A stretch of 64,000 bases of DNA. It comes from an uncultured Planktomarina sp. Its GTDB lineage: Bacteria; Pseudomonadota; Alphaproteobacteria; Rhodobacterales; Rhodobacteraceae. The notes beneath the pieces are model-generated. The model worked only from the letters and a program-made list of their open reading frames with translations, had not been told where the DNA came from and ran no database searches. The DNA is taken from contig CAJJBP010000023.1 of assembly GCA_905182425.1 (NCBI GenBank), positions 1 through 64,000 of the forward strand, written 5' to 3'. Positions 27,271 through 36,564 of this stretch are shown in pieces. The translations under genes and the position numbers were made by a program. How positions within the stretch are numbered: position 1 is the stretch's first letter; every line of letters begins with the position of its first letter.

Positions 27271-28245
27271 TTAAAGATCCCCTTTGAAGCCTTCTATAAC
27301 AATCTTTCCTGTAGACTTGCGTTCTTTCAAATACGCGAGCGCATTTATTGCATCTGAAAACGCAAATTTCTTGCTAATATGAGGGCTTAAAGTACCTTGT
27401 TCGATAAATTTGAAAATCTGTGATAAACTTTCTGTTACCAGATGTGGCGCAAAGTTGAGATAGCCTCCCCAGTAAAATCCTTTTACGTCAACATTTTTTA
27501 CTAATAAGTGGTTTGCCTTTATTTGAGGAACTTCACCGCTGGCAAACCCGATCACTAAATACCGCGCCTCCGGCCGGCAACACCGCATGGCCGTCACAAA
27601 ATTTTTGCCACCAATTGGATCATAGACAACGTCAACACCACCTATGCCTTTAACAATTGCGTGGATATCTTCAGCGCTGCTATCAATCAATATATCGGCT
27701 CCACGTGTCCGACACACATCAAGCTTGTCTCTTCCGCGCGCAACGGCGACGACCTGTGCCCCTAAAGCCTTGCCAATCTCCACAGCAGTTAACCCAACGC
27801 CGCCTGAGGCGCCTAGAACCAAAAGTGTATCGTCGGGCTTCAAGTTCGCTCGGTGTGTTAATGCCAGATGTGATGTTCCGTAAGCGATCAAGCTGCAAGC
27901 GGCTTGCTCAAAGCTTAATGCGTCAGCAATTTTAAGACATCGAGATTCATCTGCCGCTGCGTATTCCGCTAAACCGCCCGATCCAGCAAAAGCAGCTACA
28001 CGGTCTCCAATTTTAAAACCTTTTACAGTCTCTCCCAAAGCCACCACAGTTCCAGCAATTTCCATACCCAGAGTGAATGGTAGGTTTGGAGTTTCTTGAT
28101 ATGTGCCGTTGATCATTAATAAATCTGCGAAATTGAGGCTACAAGCCGTGACACTAATTAAAATTTCGGTTGGACAAATTTTTGGGTGAGGGACTTCAAC
28201 AAACACTGGTGGACTTGCGTGATTTTCTACTTGAAGTGCGCGCAT
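27271..28245 (-). CDS. NADPH:quinone oxidoreductase family protein (MDR superfamily)
   Basis: 324 residues of the zinc-free medium-chain dehydrogenase family. Text seen: N-terminal GMEIAGTVVALGETV, the cofactor fold motif GASGGVGLTAVEIGKALGA and GGVDVVYDPIGG. The ADH zinc ligands are absent, as expected for quinone reductase or enoyl reductase types. It probably reduces quinones or an alpha,beta-unsaturated carbonyl with NADPH. AAAGG precedes ATG 28245. It is divergent from the HisN-like gene. Confidence 0.88.
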   Translation of the reverse strand: MRALQVENHASPPVFVEVPHPKICPTEILISVTACSLNFADLLMINGTYQETPNLPFTLGMEIAGTVVALGETVKGFKIGDRVAAFAGSGGLAEYAAADESRCLKIADALSFEQAACSLIAYGTSHLALTHRANLKPDDTLLVLGASGGVGLTAVEIGKALGAQVVAVARGRDKLDVCRTRGADILIDSSAEDIHAIVKGIGGVDVVYDPIGGKNFVTAMRCCRPEARYLVIGFASGEVPQIKANHLLVKNVDVKGFYWGGYLNFAPHLVTESLSQIFKFIEQGTLSPHISKKFAFSDAINALAYLKERKSTGKIVIEGFKGDL

Positions 28246-28382
28246 CTGTTTGACCTTTCTGCAGCTTGGATGACTTTTTAATACGCTAGTCAGCTTAGGC
28301 TCAAAGTTCCAGTCCTCAATCGCTTGCTTGACCGCGATGGACTGCTGACCATAAATGGGGGTGACATTAGGAAGCGCAATCC

Positions 28383-29192
28383 ATGACCCAAAATTATCTT
28401 GATGCAGACGTGATTTTGTCCACTGCTTTTCGGGTTGCTGATGCAGCAGCTGTTGAAACTTTAAAATGGTTTAGAGCCCCCCAACTTTTAGCCAAAAATA
28501 AGCTTCAAGCTGGATACGACCCTGTAACTCAAGCAGATCGGGCCGCTGAGTATGCTATGCGCTCAGTTTTGAATAAATTTTGTCCGAATGATGCTGTTGT
28601 TGGTGAGGAGGAGCAAGACAAACAAGGAATCTCGGGCTTATCGTGGGTGCTTGATCCAATTGATGGGACGCGAGGTTATATGAGCGGCACGCCGACTTGG
28701 GGTACGTTAATAGCCCTTAATGACGGAGTTTCACCAGTTTTAGGTATCATTGACCAACCTTATATCGGCGAACGATACGTTGGTGGTTTAGGGCATGCCT
28801 TCATGGAACGCAAAGGGGTTCGCGTCAGTTTGCGGACACGCGCCACCTCAGATCTGAGCGACGCCATAATTTTTACAACCTTCCCTGAAGTAGGCTCTGC
28901 AAAAGAAGCAGAGGCATTTCGTGCGGTAGCTGATGCCTGTAAGTTAGTACGTTATGGAATGGATTGTTATGCCTATGCGTTACTTGCGGCTGGCCAAATT
29001 GACCTAGTTATTGAGGCCGGCCTTAAACCCTATGATATTCAGGCCCCAATTGCCTTGGTTAGGGCCGCAGGTGGAATAGCTACTGATTGGGCTGGTGACA
29101 ATCCGATGAACGGGGGTTCCTGCCTTTGTGCTGCAAATGCACAGGTTCATGCAGCGGCACTTAAAATATTAAAACACTACGGTCATGACTGA
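28383..29192 (+). CDS. inositol monophosphatase family protein, HisN-like histidinol-phosphatase
   Basis: 269 residues with the family metal sites: GEEEQDKQG (Glu pair), WVLDPIDGTRGYMSGTPTWG (DPIDGT) and the C-terminal YDIQAPIALVRAAGG corresponding to the third aspartate. The GTRGY/GTPTW form is the one usually annotated as histidinol-phosphatase HisN in alphaproteobacteria, but inositol or other sugar phosphates remain possible. It overlaps the next gene by eight bases, which implies coupled translation with a purine deaminase, an unexpected partner. Confidence 0.8.
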   Translation: MTQNYLDADVILSTAFRVADAAAVETLKWFRAPQLLAKNKLQAGYDPVTQADRAAEYAMRSVLNKFCPNDAVVGEEEQDKQGISGLSWVLDPIDGTRGYMSGTPTWGTLIALNDGVSPVLGIIDQPYIGERYVGGLGHAFMERKGVRVSLRTRATSDLSDAIIFTTFPEVGSAKEAEAFRAVADACKLVRYGMDCYAYALLAAGQIDLVIEAGLKPYDIQAPIALVRAAGGIATDWAGDNPMNGGSCLCAANAQVHAAALKILKHYGHD

Positions 29193-30528
29193 TACGCTAA
29201 TTCAAAATGCCCGCCTTGTACTTGTAATGGACGCAAGACGCAGGGCACTGTCTAACTGTGACGTCTTAATCCGAGGTGGATTAATAGCAGCGGTTGGTTC
29301 TGGGCTTTCATCCGCAGGGTGCCGAGTTGTAAATGCGGACGGCTGTTTGGTTACACCTGGTTTAATCAATACACACCATCACCTTTATCAAACAATGACG
29401 CGCGCCGTCCCTGATGCTCAGGACCAGACCCTGTTTGGCTGGCTGAAAACTCTTTATCCGATTTGGTCCGCTATGCGTCCTGATGATTTTTTTACGTCAG
29501 CACAAGTTGGAATGGCAGAGTTGCTGTTGTCAGGTTGCACGACAACCTCGGACCACCTTTACATTTATCCGAACGGAGCGCGCCTAGAAGATACGATTGA
29601 GGCTGCAAACGAAATCGGAATGCGATTTCAGCCGACACGTGGTGCAATGAGTATTGGAGAAAGTGATGGTGGCCTACCCCCCGACCACTTAGTTGAAAAT
29701 GAGCCAGAAATATTAGAGGATATGATCCGGGTCATCGATGCCTTTCACGATCCAAGTCACGGATCCATGGTGCGAGTTGGGGTCGCGCCGTGTTCACCCT
29801 TCTCCGTCAGTCGTGAGCTGATGCGAGATACCGCCATATTGGCACGGGACAAAGGTGTGATGATGCATACCCATTTAGCTGAAAATGAGGAAGATGTTGC
29901 CTACAGTATTGATAAATTTGGAGTACGTCCTGGACAATATGTAGAAGATCTTGGGTGGGTTGGTCCTGACGTTTGGCATGCGCATTGTGTTAAGCTTGAT
30001 GCGCAAGAAATAGAGCTTTTTGCTCGTACTAAAACAGGTGTGGCCCATTGCCCGTGTTCCAATTGTCGCTTAGCGTCAGGAATTGCCCCGATACGCGCAA
30101 TGCGCGATGCTCGGGTTCCAGTTGGATTGGGAGTAGATGGATCAGCCTCGAACGATAACGGAAATTTAATGGCTGAGGCGCGTCAAACTATGTTACTTCA
30201 GCGCGTTGCCTTAGGGGCCGGGGCTATGTCTGCGCATGAAGCTTTAGAGATTGCCACCCTGGGAGGTGCTCAGGTTTTGGGGCGCTCCGACTGTGGATCT
30301 TTGAGCGTTGGCCAATGTGCAGATTTAGCAATCTGGGACATGAATGACGTTAATGCTGCAGGAAATTGGGATCCAGCTGCGATCTTGCTTGCTGGCCCAA
30401 GTTTGGCCCGCGATGTTTTCGTTAATGGGAAACATATTGTGGCTGCTGGGCAGATTACGACTGTTGACCAACGGGCATTGGCAGCCCAGCAAAACAAGCA
30501 AAGTATGGCTCTTCGGAGCCGTGCATAA
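29185..30528 (+). CDS. 8-oxoguanine deaminase
   Basis: 447 residues of the amidohydrolase superfamily (COG0402). The metal site HxH is in INTHHHLYQTMTRAVPDAQD, followed by LFGWLKTLYPIW and LLSGCTTTSDHLYIYPN, which are characteristic of the 8-oxoguanine deaminase group. Later metal or catalytic residues lie in MHTHLAENEED, VWHAHCVKL and GLGVDGSASNDNG. It would turn 8-oxoguanine into urate, a salvage or clean-up step after oxidative damage. Specificity is inferred from resemblance, and isoguanine or other aminopurines are alternatives. It is convergent with guanine deaminase two bases away. Confidence 0.82.
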   Translation: MTDTLIQNARLVLVMDARRRALSNCDVLIRGGLIAAVGSGLSSAGCRVVNADGCLVTPGLINTHHHLYQTMTRAVPDAQDQTLFGWLKTLYPIWSAMRPDDFFTSAQVGMAELLLSGCTTTSDHLYIYPNGARLEDTIEAANEIGMRFQPTRGAMSIGESDGGLPPDHLVENEPEILEDMIRVIDAFHDPSHGSMVRVGVAPCSPFSVSRELMRDTAILARDKGVMMHTHLAENEEDVAYSIDKFGVRPGQYVEDLGWVGPDVWHAHCVKLDAQEIELFARTKTGVAHCPCSNCRLASGIAPIRAMRDARVPVGLGVDGSASNDNGNLMAEARQTMLLQRVALGAGAMSAHEALEIATLGGAQVLGRSDCGSLSVGQCADLAIWDMNDVNAAGNWDPAAILLAGPSLARDVFVNGKHIVAAGQITTVDQRALAAQQNKQSMALRSRA

Positions 30529-30530
30529 AC

Positions 30531-31841
30531 TTATCCGACAAGATCGCCTGCGATCCAGACGTCGCGTACTGCCCTATCGTCGCCCATCATGATGGTTGGA
30601 AAGAGGTTTTCCCAAAAGTCTTCTGCATTGTTAACACGCTGAGCGATTCCAGAAGTTGAGCTTAAATCTAGGATGCAGAGATCAGCTTCAGCGCCTATGC
30701 CAAGGTGTCCAATAATACCTTGAAGATGCAATGCTTGCGCTGATCCCTCGCTGGCCAGCCACATGAGCTGAGCGGGATGTAGTACGGCCCCTCGCAATTG
30801 TGCTACCTCATAGGCTGCTGCCATTGTGCGCAGCATTGAGAAATTGGATCCCCCACCAATATCCGTCGCTAGCCCTATGCTAACTTTGGCTTTCGCCAGG
30901 CCCATGAGGTCGAACAGGCCAGAACCAATGAACGTATTTGACGTAGGGCAGTGCACCACAGAGGCGCCAACCTCGGCCAATCTGGCCGCTTCACGTGGTT
31001 CAAGATGTATGGAATGCCCATATACGCCGCGTTTGCCGAGCAGGCCGTACTTCTCGTATGTGTCAAGATAATCGCGTGCATCTGGGAAAAGATTTTTTAC
31101 CCAAGCAACCTCTTCGCGTTGCTCGGATAGATGCGTTTGCATAAGGCATGTGGGTCGTTCGGCCCAAAGCGCTCCAAGAGCCTGCAATTGTTCAGGTGTT
31201 GAGGTGGGTGAAAATCTAGGCGTGATTGCATAGATCGCGCGACCGTTGCCGTGCCAGGCGTCAGCAAGTGCCTTGCTTTCATCGTAAGCGCGTTGGGCGG
31301 TATCCACCAAACCGTCTGGGGCATTGCGGTCCATGCAGGTTTTACCACCTATTACCCGCATTCCGCGATTGGCCGCAGCCTCGAAATATGCAGTCACTGA
31401 AGTTGGCGAAGAGGTGCAGTAACTTGCCATTGTTGTTGTGCCATGCGCCAAAGCTATATCCAAATAACTCACTGCAATATCTGCAGCATAGCTTGGATCT
31501 GACAGGCGCATCTCTTCTGGAAATGTGTAGCTGTTGAGCCAATCTATTAGCCGTTTACCCCAGCTTGCGATAATAGCGGTTTGTGGGTAGTGCACGTGAG
31601 CGTCAACAAAGCCAGGTAAAATTAAATCATTTCCATAATCAGTAATATCCGCGCGCGGATATGCTTCAAGTAGGGCGCTGCGTGAACCACGCCCAATGAT
31701 ATGACCGTCCTGGATAACGATTGCGCCATCAGTTTGATGATGTGAAACATTTTCCCACTCTTGTTCAAATGGGTCGCCGTCAAACCACAAGGTTTGGCCC
31801 AACAGTAATTTTTGATTCAATGGATATTCTCCCAAATGCAC
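30531..31841 (-). CDS. guaD: guanine deaminase
   Basis: 436 residues of the same amidohydrolase superfamily. Signature text: PGFVDAHVHYPQTAIIASWG (HxH), FPEEMRLSDPSYAADIA, MQTHLSEQREEVAWV, YGHSIHLEPREAARL, CPTSNTFIGSGLFDLM and GLATDIGGGSNFSMLRTM. These fit GuaD, which deaminates guanine to xanthine. Together with the 8-oxoguanine deaminase on the other strand it gives two entries to oxidised purine breakdown. No xanthine dehydrogenase is in the window. Confidence 0.93.
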   Translation of the reverse strand: MHLGEYPLNQKLLLGQTLWFDGDPFEQEWENVSHHQTDGAIVIQDGHIIGRGSRSALLEAYPRADITDYGNDLILPGFVDAHVHYPQTAIIASWGKRLIDWLNSYTFPEEMRLSDPSYAADIAVSYLDIALAHGTTTMASYCTSSPTSVTAYFEAAANRGMRVIGGKTCMDRNAPDGLVDTAQRAYDESKALADAWHGNGRAIYAITPRFSPTSTPEQLQALGALWAERPTCLMQTHLSEQREEVAWVKNLFPDARDYLDTYEKYGLLGKRGVYGHSIHLEPREAARLAEVGASVVHCPTSNTFIGSGLFDLMGLAKAKVSIGLATDIGGGSNFSMLRTMAAAYEVAQLRGAVLHPAQLMWLASEGSAQALHLQGIIGHLGIGAEADLCILDLSSTSGIAQRVNNAEDFWENLFPTIMMGDDRAVRDVWIAGDLVG

Positions 31842-31892
31842 ATGTGCCGAGCTTCACCTTGTCATAGGCTCAGCAACTTCGTAAAGGCAGGT

Positions 31893-32081
31893 ATGTCAAT
31901 TCTCACAGATAATAAACTGAAACTGAATGATGTATTAGATAATCAGAGGGTATCTGATGTCGGTATGGGCGTTGACCAAAGAGATTTTTTCCGACTTCAT
32001 GAATTGTTAGATCCTCTTAACCCTACCGATATTATTGGATTTTTTACCTTCGTGGGTCTTGCTGCTGGGATGTTTCTATGA
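31893..32081 (+). CDS. small membrane protein coupled to the folate cyclo-ligase gene
   Basis: 62 residues from ATG 31893 (MSILTDNKLKLNDVLDNQRV) with a hydrophilic N-terminal half and a single C-terminal membrane helix (DIIGFFTFVGLAAGMFL). I do not recognise a family. Its stop overlaps the next gene's start as ATGA, so translation is coupled and the gene is very likely real. It is divergent from guaD. A longer open frame starts at 31812 but overlaps guaD and lacks a ribosome-binding site. Confidence 0.65.
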   Translation: MSILTDNKLKLNDVLDNQRVSDVGMGVDQRDFFRLHELLDPLNPTDIIGFFTFVGLAAGMFL

Positions 32082-32638
32082 ATTTGGACACTCTCAAAAT
32101 GGAGGCACGCATGGCAGCTTTTGTGCGGCGTAAAAAAGCGTTTGAGGCTCAAAATGGAGCAGTCAGTAGTGTTTTGTCTGAGGTTCTTGCAGGATACCGC
32201 GGGGTTCCACTCGCAGGATTTATGCCTATCAACACTGAAATTAATCCGCTCGCTTCAATGGCTGAGGCATCTGTGCATGGGATGGTTGGCGTTCCGGTGA
32301 TTGAGGCACCCGCAACGCCGTTAAAATTTGCACAATGGGCGCCTAACACTGAATTAATGGTGGGTGCGTTTAAGGCAAAAATACCTGCCCAAATCGACTG
32401 GATGATACCCGAAATTTTGATTGTGCCTCTAGTAGCATGGGACCCTGAGGGTGGCCGTCTTGGTTATGGGGGAGGATTTTACGATCGAACACTAGAAGAA
32501 CTGCGTGCGCATGGACCTATTCTTGCAATTGGTTTTGCGTTCAATGCGCAGATGGCAAGAAATTTGCCACTGGAAACAACTGATCAACCTTTAGATATGA
32601 TTGTCACTGAGGATGAGGTTATTACTATGAAAAACTAA
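32078..32638 (+). CDS. 5-formyltetrahydrofolate cyclo-ligase
   Basis: 186 residues. The family motifs are the basic N-terminus (RRKKAF), a GFMPINTEINP strand, and the ATP/substrate loop VPLVAWDPEGGRLGYGGGFY followed by DRTL. The enzyme (YgfA/MTHFS type) converts 5-formyl-THF to 5,10-methenyl-THF with ATP. In many proteobacteria this gene sits next to 6S RNA, and I looked for one here without success. It is preceded by the coupled 62-residue membrane protein. Confidence 0.93.
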   Translation: MNLDTLKMEARMAAFVRRKKAFEAQNGAVSSVLSEVLAGYRGVPLAGFMPINTEINPLASMAEASVHGMVGVPVIEAPATPLKFAQWAPNTELMVGAFKAKIPAQIDWMIPEILIVPLVAWDPEGGRLGYGGGFYDRTLEELRAHGPILAIGFAFNAQMARNLPLETTDQPLDMIVTEDEVITMKN

Positions 32639-32789
32639 ATTGGGTGCTGGGCACAATTTCAAATCCGCCATCTTTTAGATTGAGAATACGGTCCAAGATA
32701 ACGCTGAATATAATATAAAAAATGACTGCTTTGGCTGCAGATCTCAGCCTTATCTTGCCATAATGCTAATTGAGATTTAAGGGCGTAAT

Positions 32790-33611
32790 ATGAAAATTCT
32801 TTACCTTGGTGATGTAATGGGCCGCTCTGGGCGGCAGGGAATTACAGACGAGCTGCCAAGCCTCCGGACGCGATTGAATGCGGACTTTGTCGTAGTTAAC
32901 GGAGAGAATGCCACAAGTGGTATGGGCTTATCTGGTAAACACGCGCAAGGTCTTCTTGCGGCGGGAGCGGATTGCATAACGCTGGGTGATCACGCGTTTG
33001 ATCAGAAAGATATGTTGCAATTTATAGAAACTGAACCTCGTATACTACGACCATTGAATTTCTCTAAATCTGCACCTGGCCGTGGGGCTGCGCTGTTAAC
33101 AGCAACTCGAGGACGTAAAGTTCTAGTGATGCAGGTTTTGGGTCAGGTTTTCATGAAGCGACCGTTTGATGATCCGTTCTCGGCTGTTGATGCAATCCTA
33201 AGTCGCCATCCTTTGGGGGGACAGGCAGCTGCAATTGTTGTGGATATGCATTGTGAAGCGACCTCGGAAAAAATGGCGATGGGACATTTTTGTGATGGTA
33301 AGGCAAGTATGGTTGTTGGAAGTCATACCCATGTGCCTACCGCCGACGCGCAGATTTTGGAGCGAGGAACCGGGTTTCAAAGTGACGCAGGCATGTGTGG
33401 TGACTATAATTCTATAATTGGGATGCAAAAAGCTGAACCTTTACGTAGGTTCATTACTGGCATGCCAAAAGCAAGGTTTGAACCAGCCTTAGGGGCAGCA
33501 ACGCTCTGTGGGCTGTTGGTTGAGACGGATGACTCAACAGGAAAAACTAAATCAATTGAGATGATCCGCCACGGTGGCCGTCTGAGCCAAAGTCCAAGTT
33601 TGGCACCATAG
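32790..33611 (+). CDS. YmdB-type metallophosphoesterase (TIGR00282 family)
   Basis: 273 residues. Metal ligands are visible in ILYLGDVMGRSGRQ (Asp), VNGENATSGMG (Asn, Glu), ITLGDHAFD, VDMHCEATSEKMAMG (His) and VVGSHTHVPTADAQ (two His). Relatives hydrolyse 2',3'-cyclic nucleotides and affect global RNA processing. The substrate here is inferred. It is probably cotranscribed with the transporter gene that starts five bases after its stop. Confidence 0.9.
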   Translation: MKILYLGDVMGRSGRQGITDELPSLRTRLNADFVVVNGENATSGMGLSGKHAQGLLAAGADCITLGDHAFDQKDMLQFIETEPRILRPLNFSKSAPGRGAALLTATRGRKVLVMQVLGQVFMKRPFDDPFSAVDAILSRHPLGGQAAAIVVDMHCEATSEKMAMGHFCDGKASMVVGSHTHVPTADAQILERGTGFQSDAGMCGDYNSIIGMQKAEPLRRFITGMPKARFEPALGAATLCGLLVETDDSTGKTKSIEMIRHGGRLSQSPSLAP

Positions 33612-33616
33612 GATTA

Positions 33617-34525
33617 ATGACTCGTTTGATCCCTTTTGCGTGGTTGCTATTTATTGGTACGAGCTGGGGGCTAACACAACCTTTGACCAAGATAGCCGTG
33701 AGTACTGGCTATCAACCCTTTGGGATAATTTTTTGGCAAATGGTAATTGGAGTAATTATTCTTGGAACGGTAAATTACCTACGCCGAAGACCTTTACCTT
33801 TGAACCCCCGCGTTATCTTGTTTTATTTTTTGTTTGCGATGATCGGTACACTTATTCCGAACGCCTCGTCTTATCATGCCTACACTATGTTGCCTTCGGG
33901 CATAATGTCGTTGCTTTTGTCTTTGATCCCGATGATGGCCTTTCCCATTGCTCTCGCTTTGGGCTTAGATGAGTTTAATATTAAGCGGCTAGCTGGGCTT
34001 TCTTTGGGTCTCGCTGCCGTGTTGTTAATTGTAGGTGTGCCTACAGCCTTACCAGACCCAGCAATGCTTGCTTTCATCCCTTTAGGTATTCTAGCCAGTT
34101 TGATGTATGCTTTCGAAGGAAATTTTGTTGCGCGATTTGGGACTGGAGGCGTTGGGCCTGTTCAATTGTTGCTGGGCTCATCCATTGTTGGCGCTTTGAT
34201 AATGGGCCCCTTGTCTGTCGCAACTGGCCAATGGATCAATCCACTGCATTCCTGGCACGCGGAGGATTGGGCTTTGATCGGCTCTGCTTTCATCCACTCA
34301 TTTGTTTATACGCTTTATGTGATGATTGTGCGAAATTATGGCCCCGTTTTTTCGGTTCAAGTGAGTTATTTAGTAACAGCCACTGGATTAGGTTGGGCAA
34401 TGTTAATTTTAGGAGAGCGTTATACTGGCCCAGTTTGGCTGGCTTTAGGGATCATGTTTATTGGAATGTATTTGGTAAGTCCGCAATTTAATGATAACAA
34501 TGGTGTGGGACATACACCTAATTGA
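33617..34525 (+). CDS. DMT superfamily transporter, EamA type
   Basis: 302 residues with about ten hydrophobic segments in two repeats. Repeat features include the N-terminal FIGTSWGLTQPLTKIAV and, in the second half, GIMFIGMYLVSPQF near the end. Such proteins export metabolites or amino acids, or import compounds, and the substrate cannot be told. AGGA precedes ATG 33617. It is close enough to the phosphoesterase gene to share its transcript. Confidence 0.85.
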   Translation: MTRLIPFAWLLFIGTSWGLTQPLTKIAVSTGYQPFGIIFWQMVIGVIILGTVNYLRRRPLPLNPRVILFYFLFAMIGTLIPNASSYHAYTMLPSGIMSLLLSLIPMMAFPIALALGLDEFNIKRLAGLSLGLAAVLLIVGVPTALPDPAMLAFIPLGILASLMYAFEGNFVARFGTGGVGPVQLLLGSSIVGALIMGPLSVATGQWINPLHSWHAEDWALIGSAFIHSFVYTLYVMIVRNYGPVFSVQVSYLVTATGLGWAMLILGERYTGPVWLALGIMFIGMYLVSPQFNDNNGVGHTPN

Positions 34526-34616
34526 CATTTTGCAGGCTTTATTTTTGTAGCTAATCGATGCTCTAATCGCCTCATAATATACTCCTTATTTTTGGAACCT
34601 TTATCTGGAATAAATA

Positions 34617-36395
34617 TTATAGTGGCCAAAAGATTAAAATTAAGGGAATCGAAACTGTGACAACAAGAATTTCGAGCGGTAGCCCAAGGCGCCAGTAATC
34701 CCCAAAAGAATAGCCTCCAGGTCCCAAAATAAGTGTATTATTTTTATGGCCAATCGGTGTTAAAAAGGCGGCAGATGCTGAAATTGCAACGGCCATCAAG
34801 AAAGGATCTGGGTTCACCTCAAGGGTTTGTGCCATTTGAATGCCAATTGGGGCCGCTACAATTGTCGTTGCGGTGTTATTAAGCACGTCAGACAGGGTCA
34901 TTGTCACAATCATCAGCACTGTTAAGATAATCCAAGGTGCCATGCCCTGCGTGAGGTCAATTAAAGCCGCTGCAATAAGTTCTGTGCCGCCACTACTTTG
35001 TAAAGCTGCGCCCAACGGGATCATTGAACCCAAGAGAACGACTATGGGCCATTCGATGTGGCTGTAGAGTTGGTGGAGCGAAATAATTCCCCCGAGCGTG
35101 TAAGCAATAACGACCAAGCCTAAAGCGATTGGCAGATAAATTAGGCCAAAGCTTGCGGCAATAACTGCACTTGTAAAAAGGCCAATCGCCATCCAAACTT
35201 TGCTATCTGCTGTGACCTGAAGTCCGCGATCTGCTAGGGGAAGGCAGCCTAGCCAGCTCACAACATCATCAGAGATGTCTTCCGGTGTGAGGAGCAATAA
35301 AATGTCACCTGGCCGCAGTATTGTTTTTCGCAATTGCTTTGTTACGCTGCGACCCTCTCGTGATAGCCCCATAACAACAGTGCGCTGTCGCCAAGCTAGC
35401 CCAACTGATTGGGTTGTACGTCCGTTAACGCGGGAGCCTTCCGTGACCACACACTCAACCATGGTTAAACCATCACTGTCTGTACGCAAGATCTCTTCGC
35501 GTTTGCTGTCGGAGAAATCCAATTGTACTGCTGTACGAAATTCATCCAAGGCTTCAGGCACCGCCTTTAAAACTAGGGCGTCACCGGCTTCCAAAGCTAT
35601 GTTTTTTGCTGTCCCATAAGATTTTTTACCACTACGGATTAGGCCCAATATTGCGACATCATTTTTTTCTGCAATTTCATAAAGGCTATGAAGGCGTTCC
35701 CCAATGTGCTTTGAGGTTTCTGGTATGGTCAATTCAGCAATAAACTCACTAATGTCATCGAAACTTGTAGCTTTAGCCTCATCTTCGCGTTGTGGGATCA
35801 ACCGCCATCCAATAAACGACACAAACAATAGGCCAACAAGCGCTGTGATCCCGCCGACAGGCGCAAAATCAAACATCTTAAAAGGCGCACCAAGGGATTC
35901 TTCTCTAATGGCTGCAATGATGATGTTTGGAGGGGTCCCTATCAAAGTAGCCATTCCACCCAAAATGGTGGCAAAGGACAAAGGCATTAATGAAAGGCCA
36001 ACGGCTCTTTTTGCCTTACGGGCTGTTTGAATATCAACCGGCATCAAAAGCGCAAGCGCGGCTACATTATTCATAAAAGCCGACAACACGCCGCCAATTA
36101 CGCCCATCAAAGCAATATGCTGAGGAAGCTTGCGTGAGGTATCAACCAATGTACGTGTTATTAAGAAAACTGCACCTGATTTCACCAAACCTGCAGAGAC
36201 AATAAGGACCAATGCCACAACCAGAGTGGCTGGGTGACCAAAGCCTGAGAAAGCGGCTTTGGTCGGAACAAGGCCAAACAATACTGCAATCATGAGAGCG
36301 GCAAAAGCCACAAGATCGTAGCGAAGCTTGCCCCAAATCAGCATAGCAAAAACTAATCCGAATAATGTAAATAGCATACTTTGATCTAAGGTCAT
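34617..36395 (-). CDS. SLC13 family permease with two RCK_C (TrkA_C) domains
   Basis: 592 residues: a first membrane block (about 1-195), a cytoplasmic insert (about 205-390) holding two TrkA_C/RCK_C modules (around ISEFIAELTIPETSKHIG, and GLTMVECVVTEGSRVNGRT), then a second membrane block. Diagnostic SLC13/ArsB-like text includes IGTPPNIIIAAIR, HPATLVVALVLIVSAG and the C-terminal TPIGHKNNTLILGPGGY. It is a Na+- or H+-coupled anion importer, with sulfate or a dicarboxylate the usual substrate. GGAG precedes ATG 36395. It is divergent from yebC. Confidence 0.88.
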   Translation of the reverse strand: MTLDQSMLFTLFGLVFAMLIWGKLRYDLVAFAALMIAVLFGLVPTKAAFSGFGHPATLVVALVLIVSAGLVKSGAVFLITRTLVDTSRKLPQHIALMGVIGGVLSAFMNNVAALALLMPVDIQTARKAKRAVGLSLMPLSFATILGGMATLIGTPPNIIIAAIREESLGAPFKMFDFAPVGGITALVGLLFVSFIGWRLIPQREDEAKATSFDDISEFIAELTIPETSKHIGERLHSLYEIAEKNDVAILGLIRSGKKSYGTAKNIALEAGDALVLKAVPEALDEFRTAVQLDFSDSKREEILRTDSDGLTMVECVVTEGSRVNGRTTQSVGLAWRQRTVVMGLSREGRSVTKQLRKTILRPGDILLLLTPEDISDDVVSWLGCLPLADRGLQVTADSKVWMAIGLFTSAVIAASFGLIYLPIALGLVVIAYTLGGIISLHQLYSHIEWPIVVLLGSMIPLGAALQSSGGTELIAAALIDLTQGMAPWIILTVLMIVTMTLSDVLNNTATTIVAAPIGIQMAQTLEVNPDPFLMAVAISASAAFLTPIGHKNNTLILGPGGYSFGDYWRLGLPLEILVVTVSIPLILIFWPL

Positions 36396-36564
36396 GGTCT
36401 TACTCCAAAAAATGGGCTTACCGGTAATGTCTCATAGAGCGACTTAGAGATAAATAGTATACGGGCGGAAACAATGGTGAATCGCCTTTTGAGTGGGAAC
36501 ATGGGTTGAATTACGCGCTTCCTCTGCTTAAAACATTTTAAAATGTTAAGATCAGGGGGCATTC

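Noticed and set aside
31842-31892. 6S RNA beside the folate cyclo-ligase gene
   Set aside because: Known neighbour elsewhere, but the gap is only about 50 bases and 32639-32789 shows no 6S-like folding core.
32625-32765. Minus-strand open stretch of 47 codons with a membrane-like segment FYIIFSVILDRIL
   Set aside because: No start codon, overlaps the end of the ligase gene and has no ribosome-binding site; could be a gene remnant but is not supportable.
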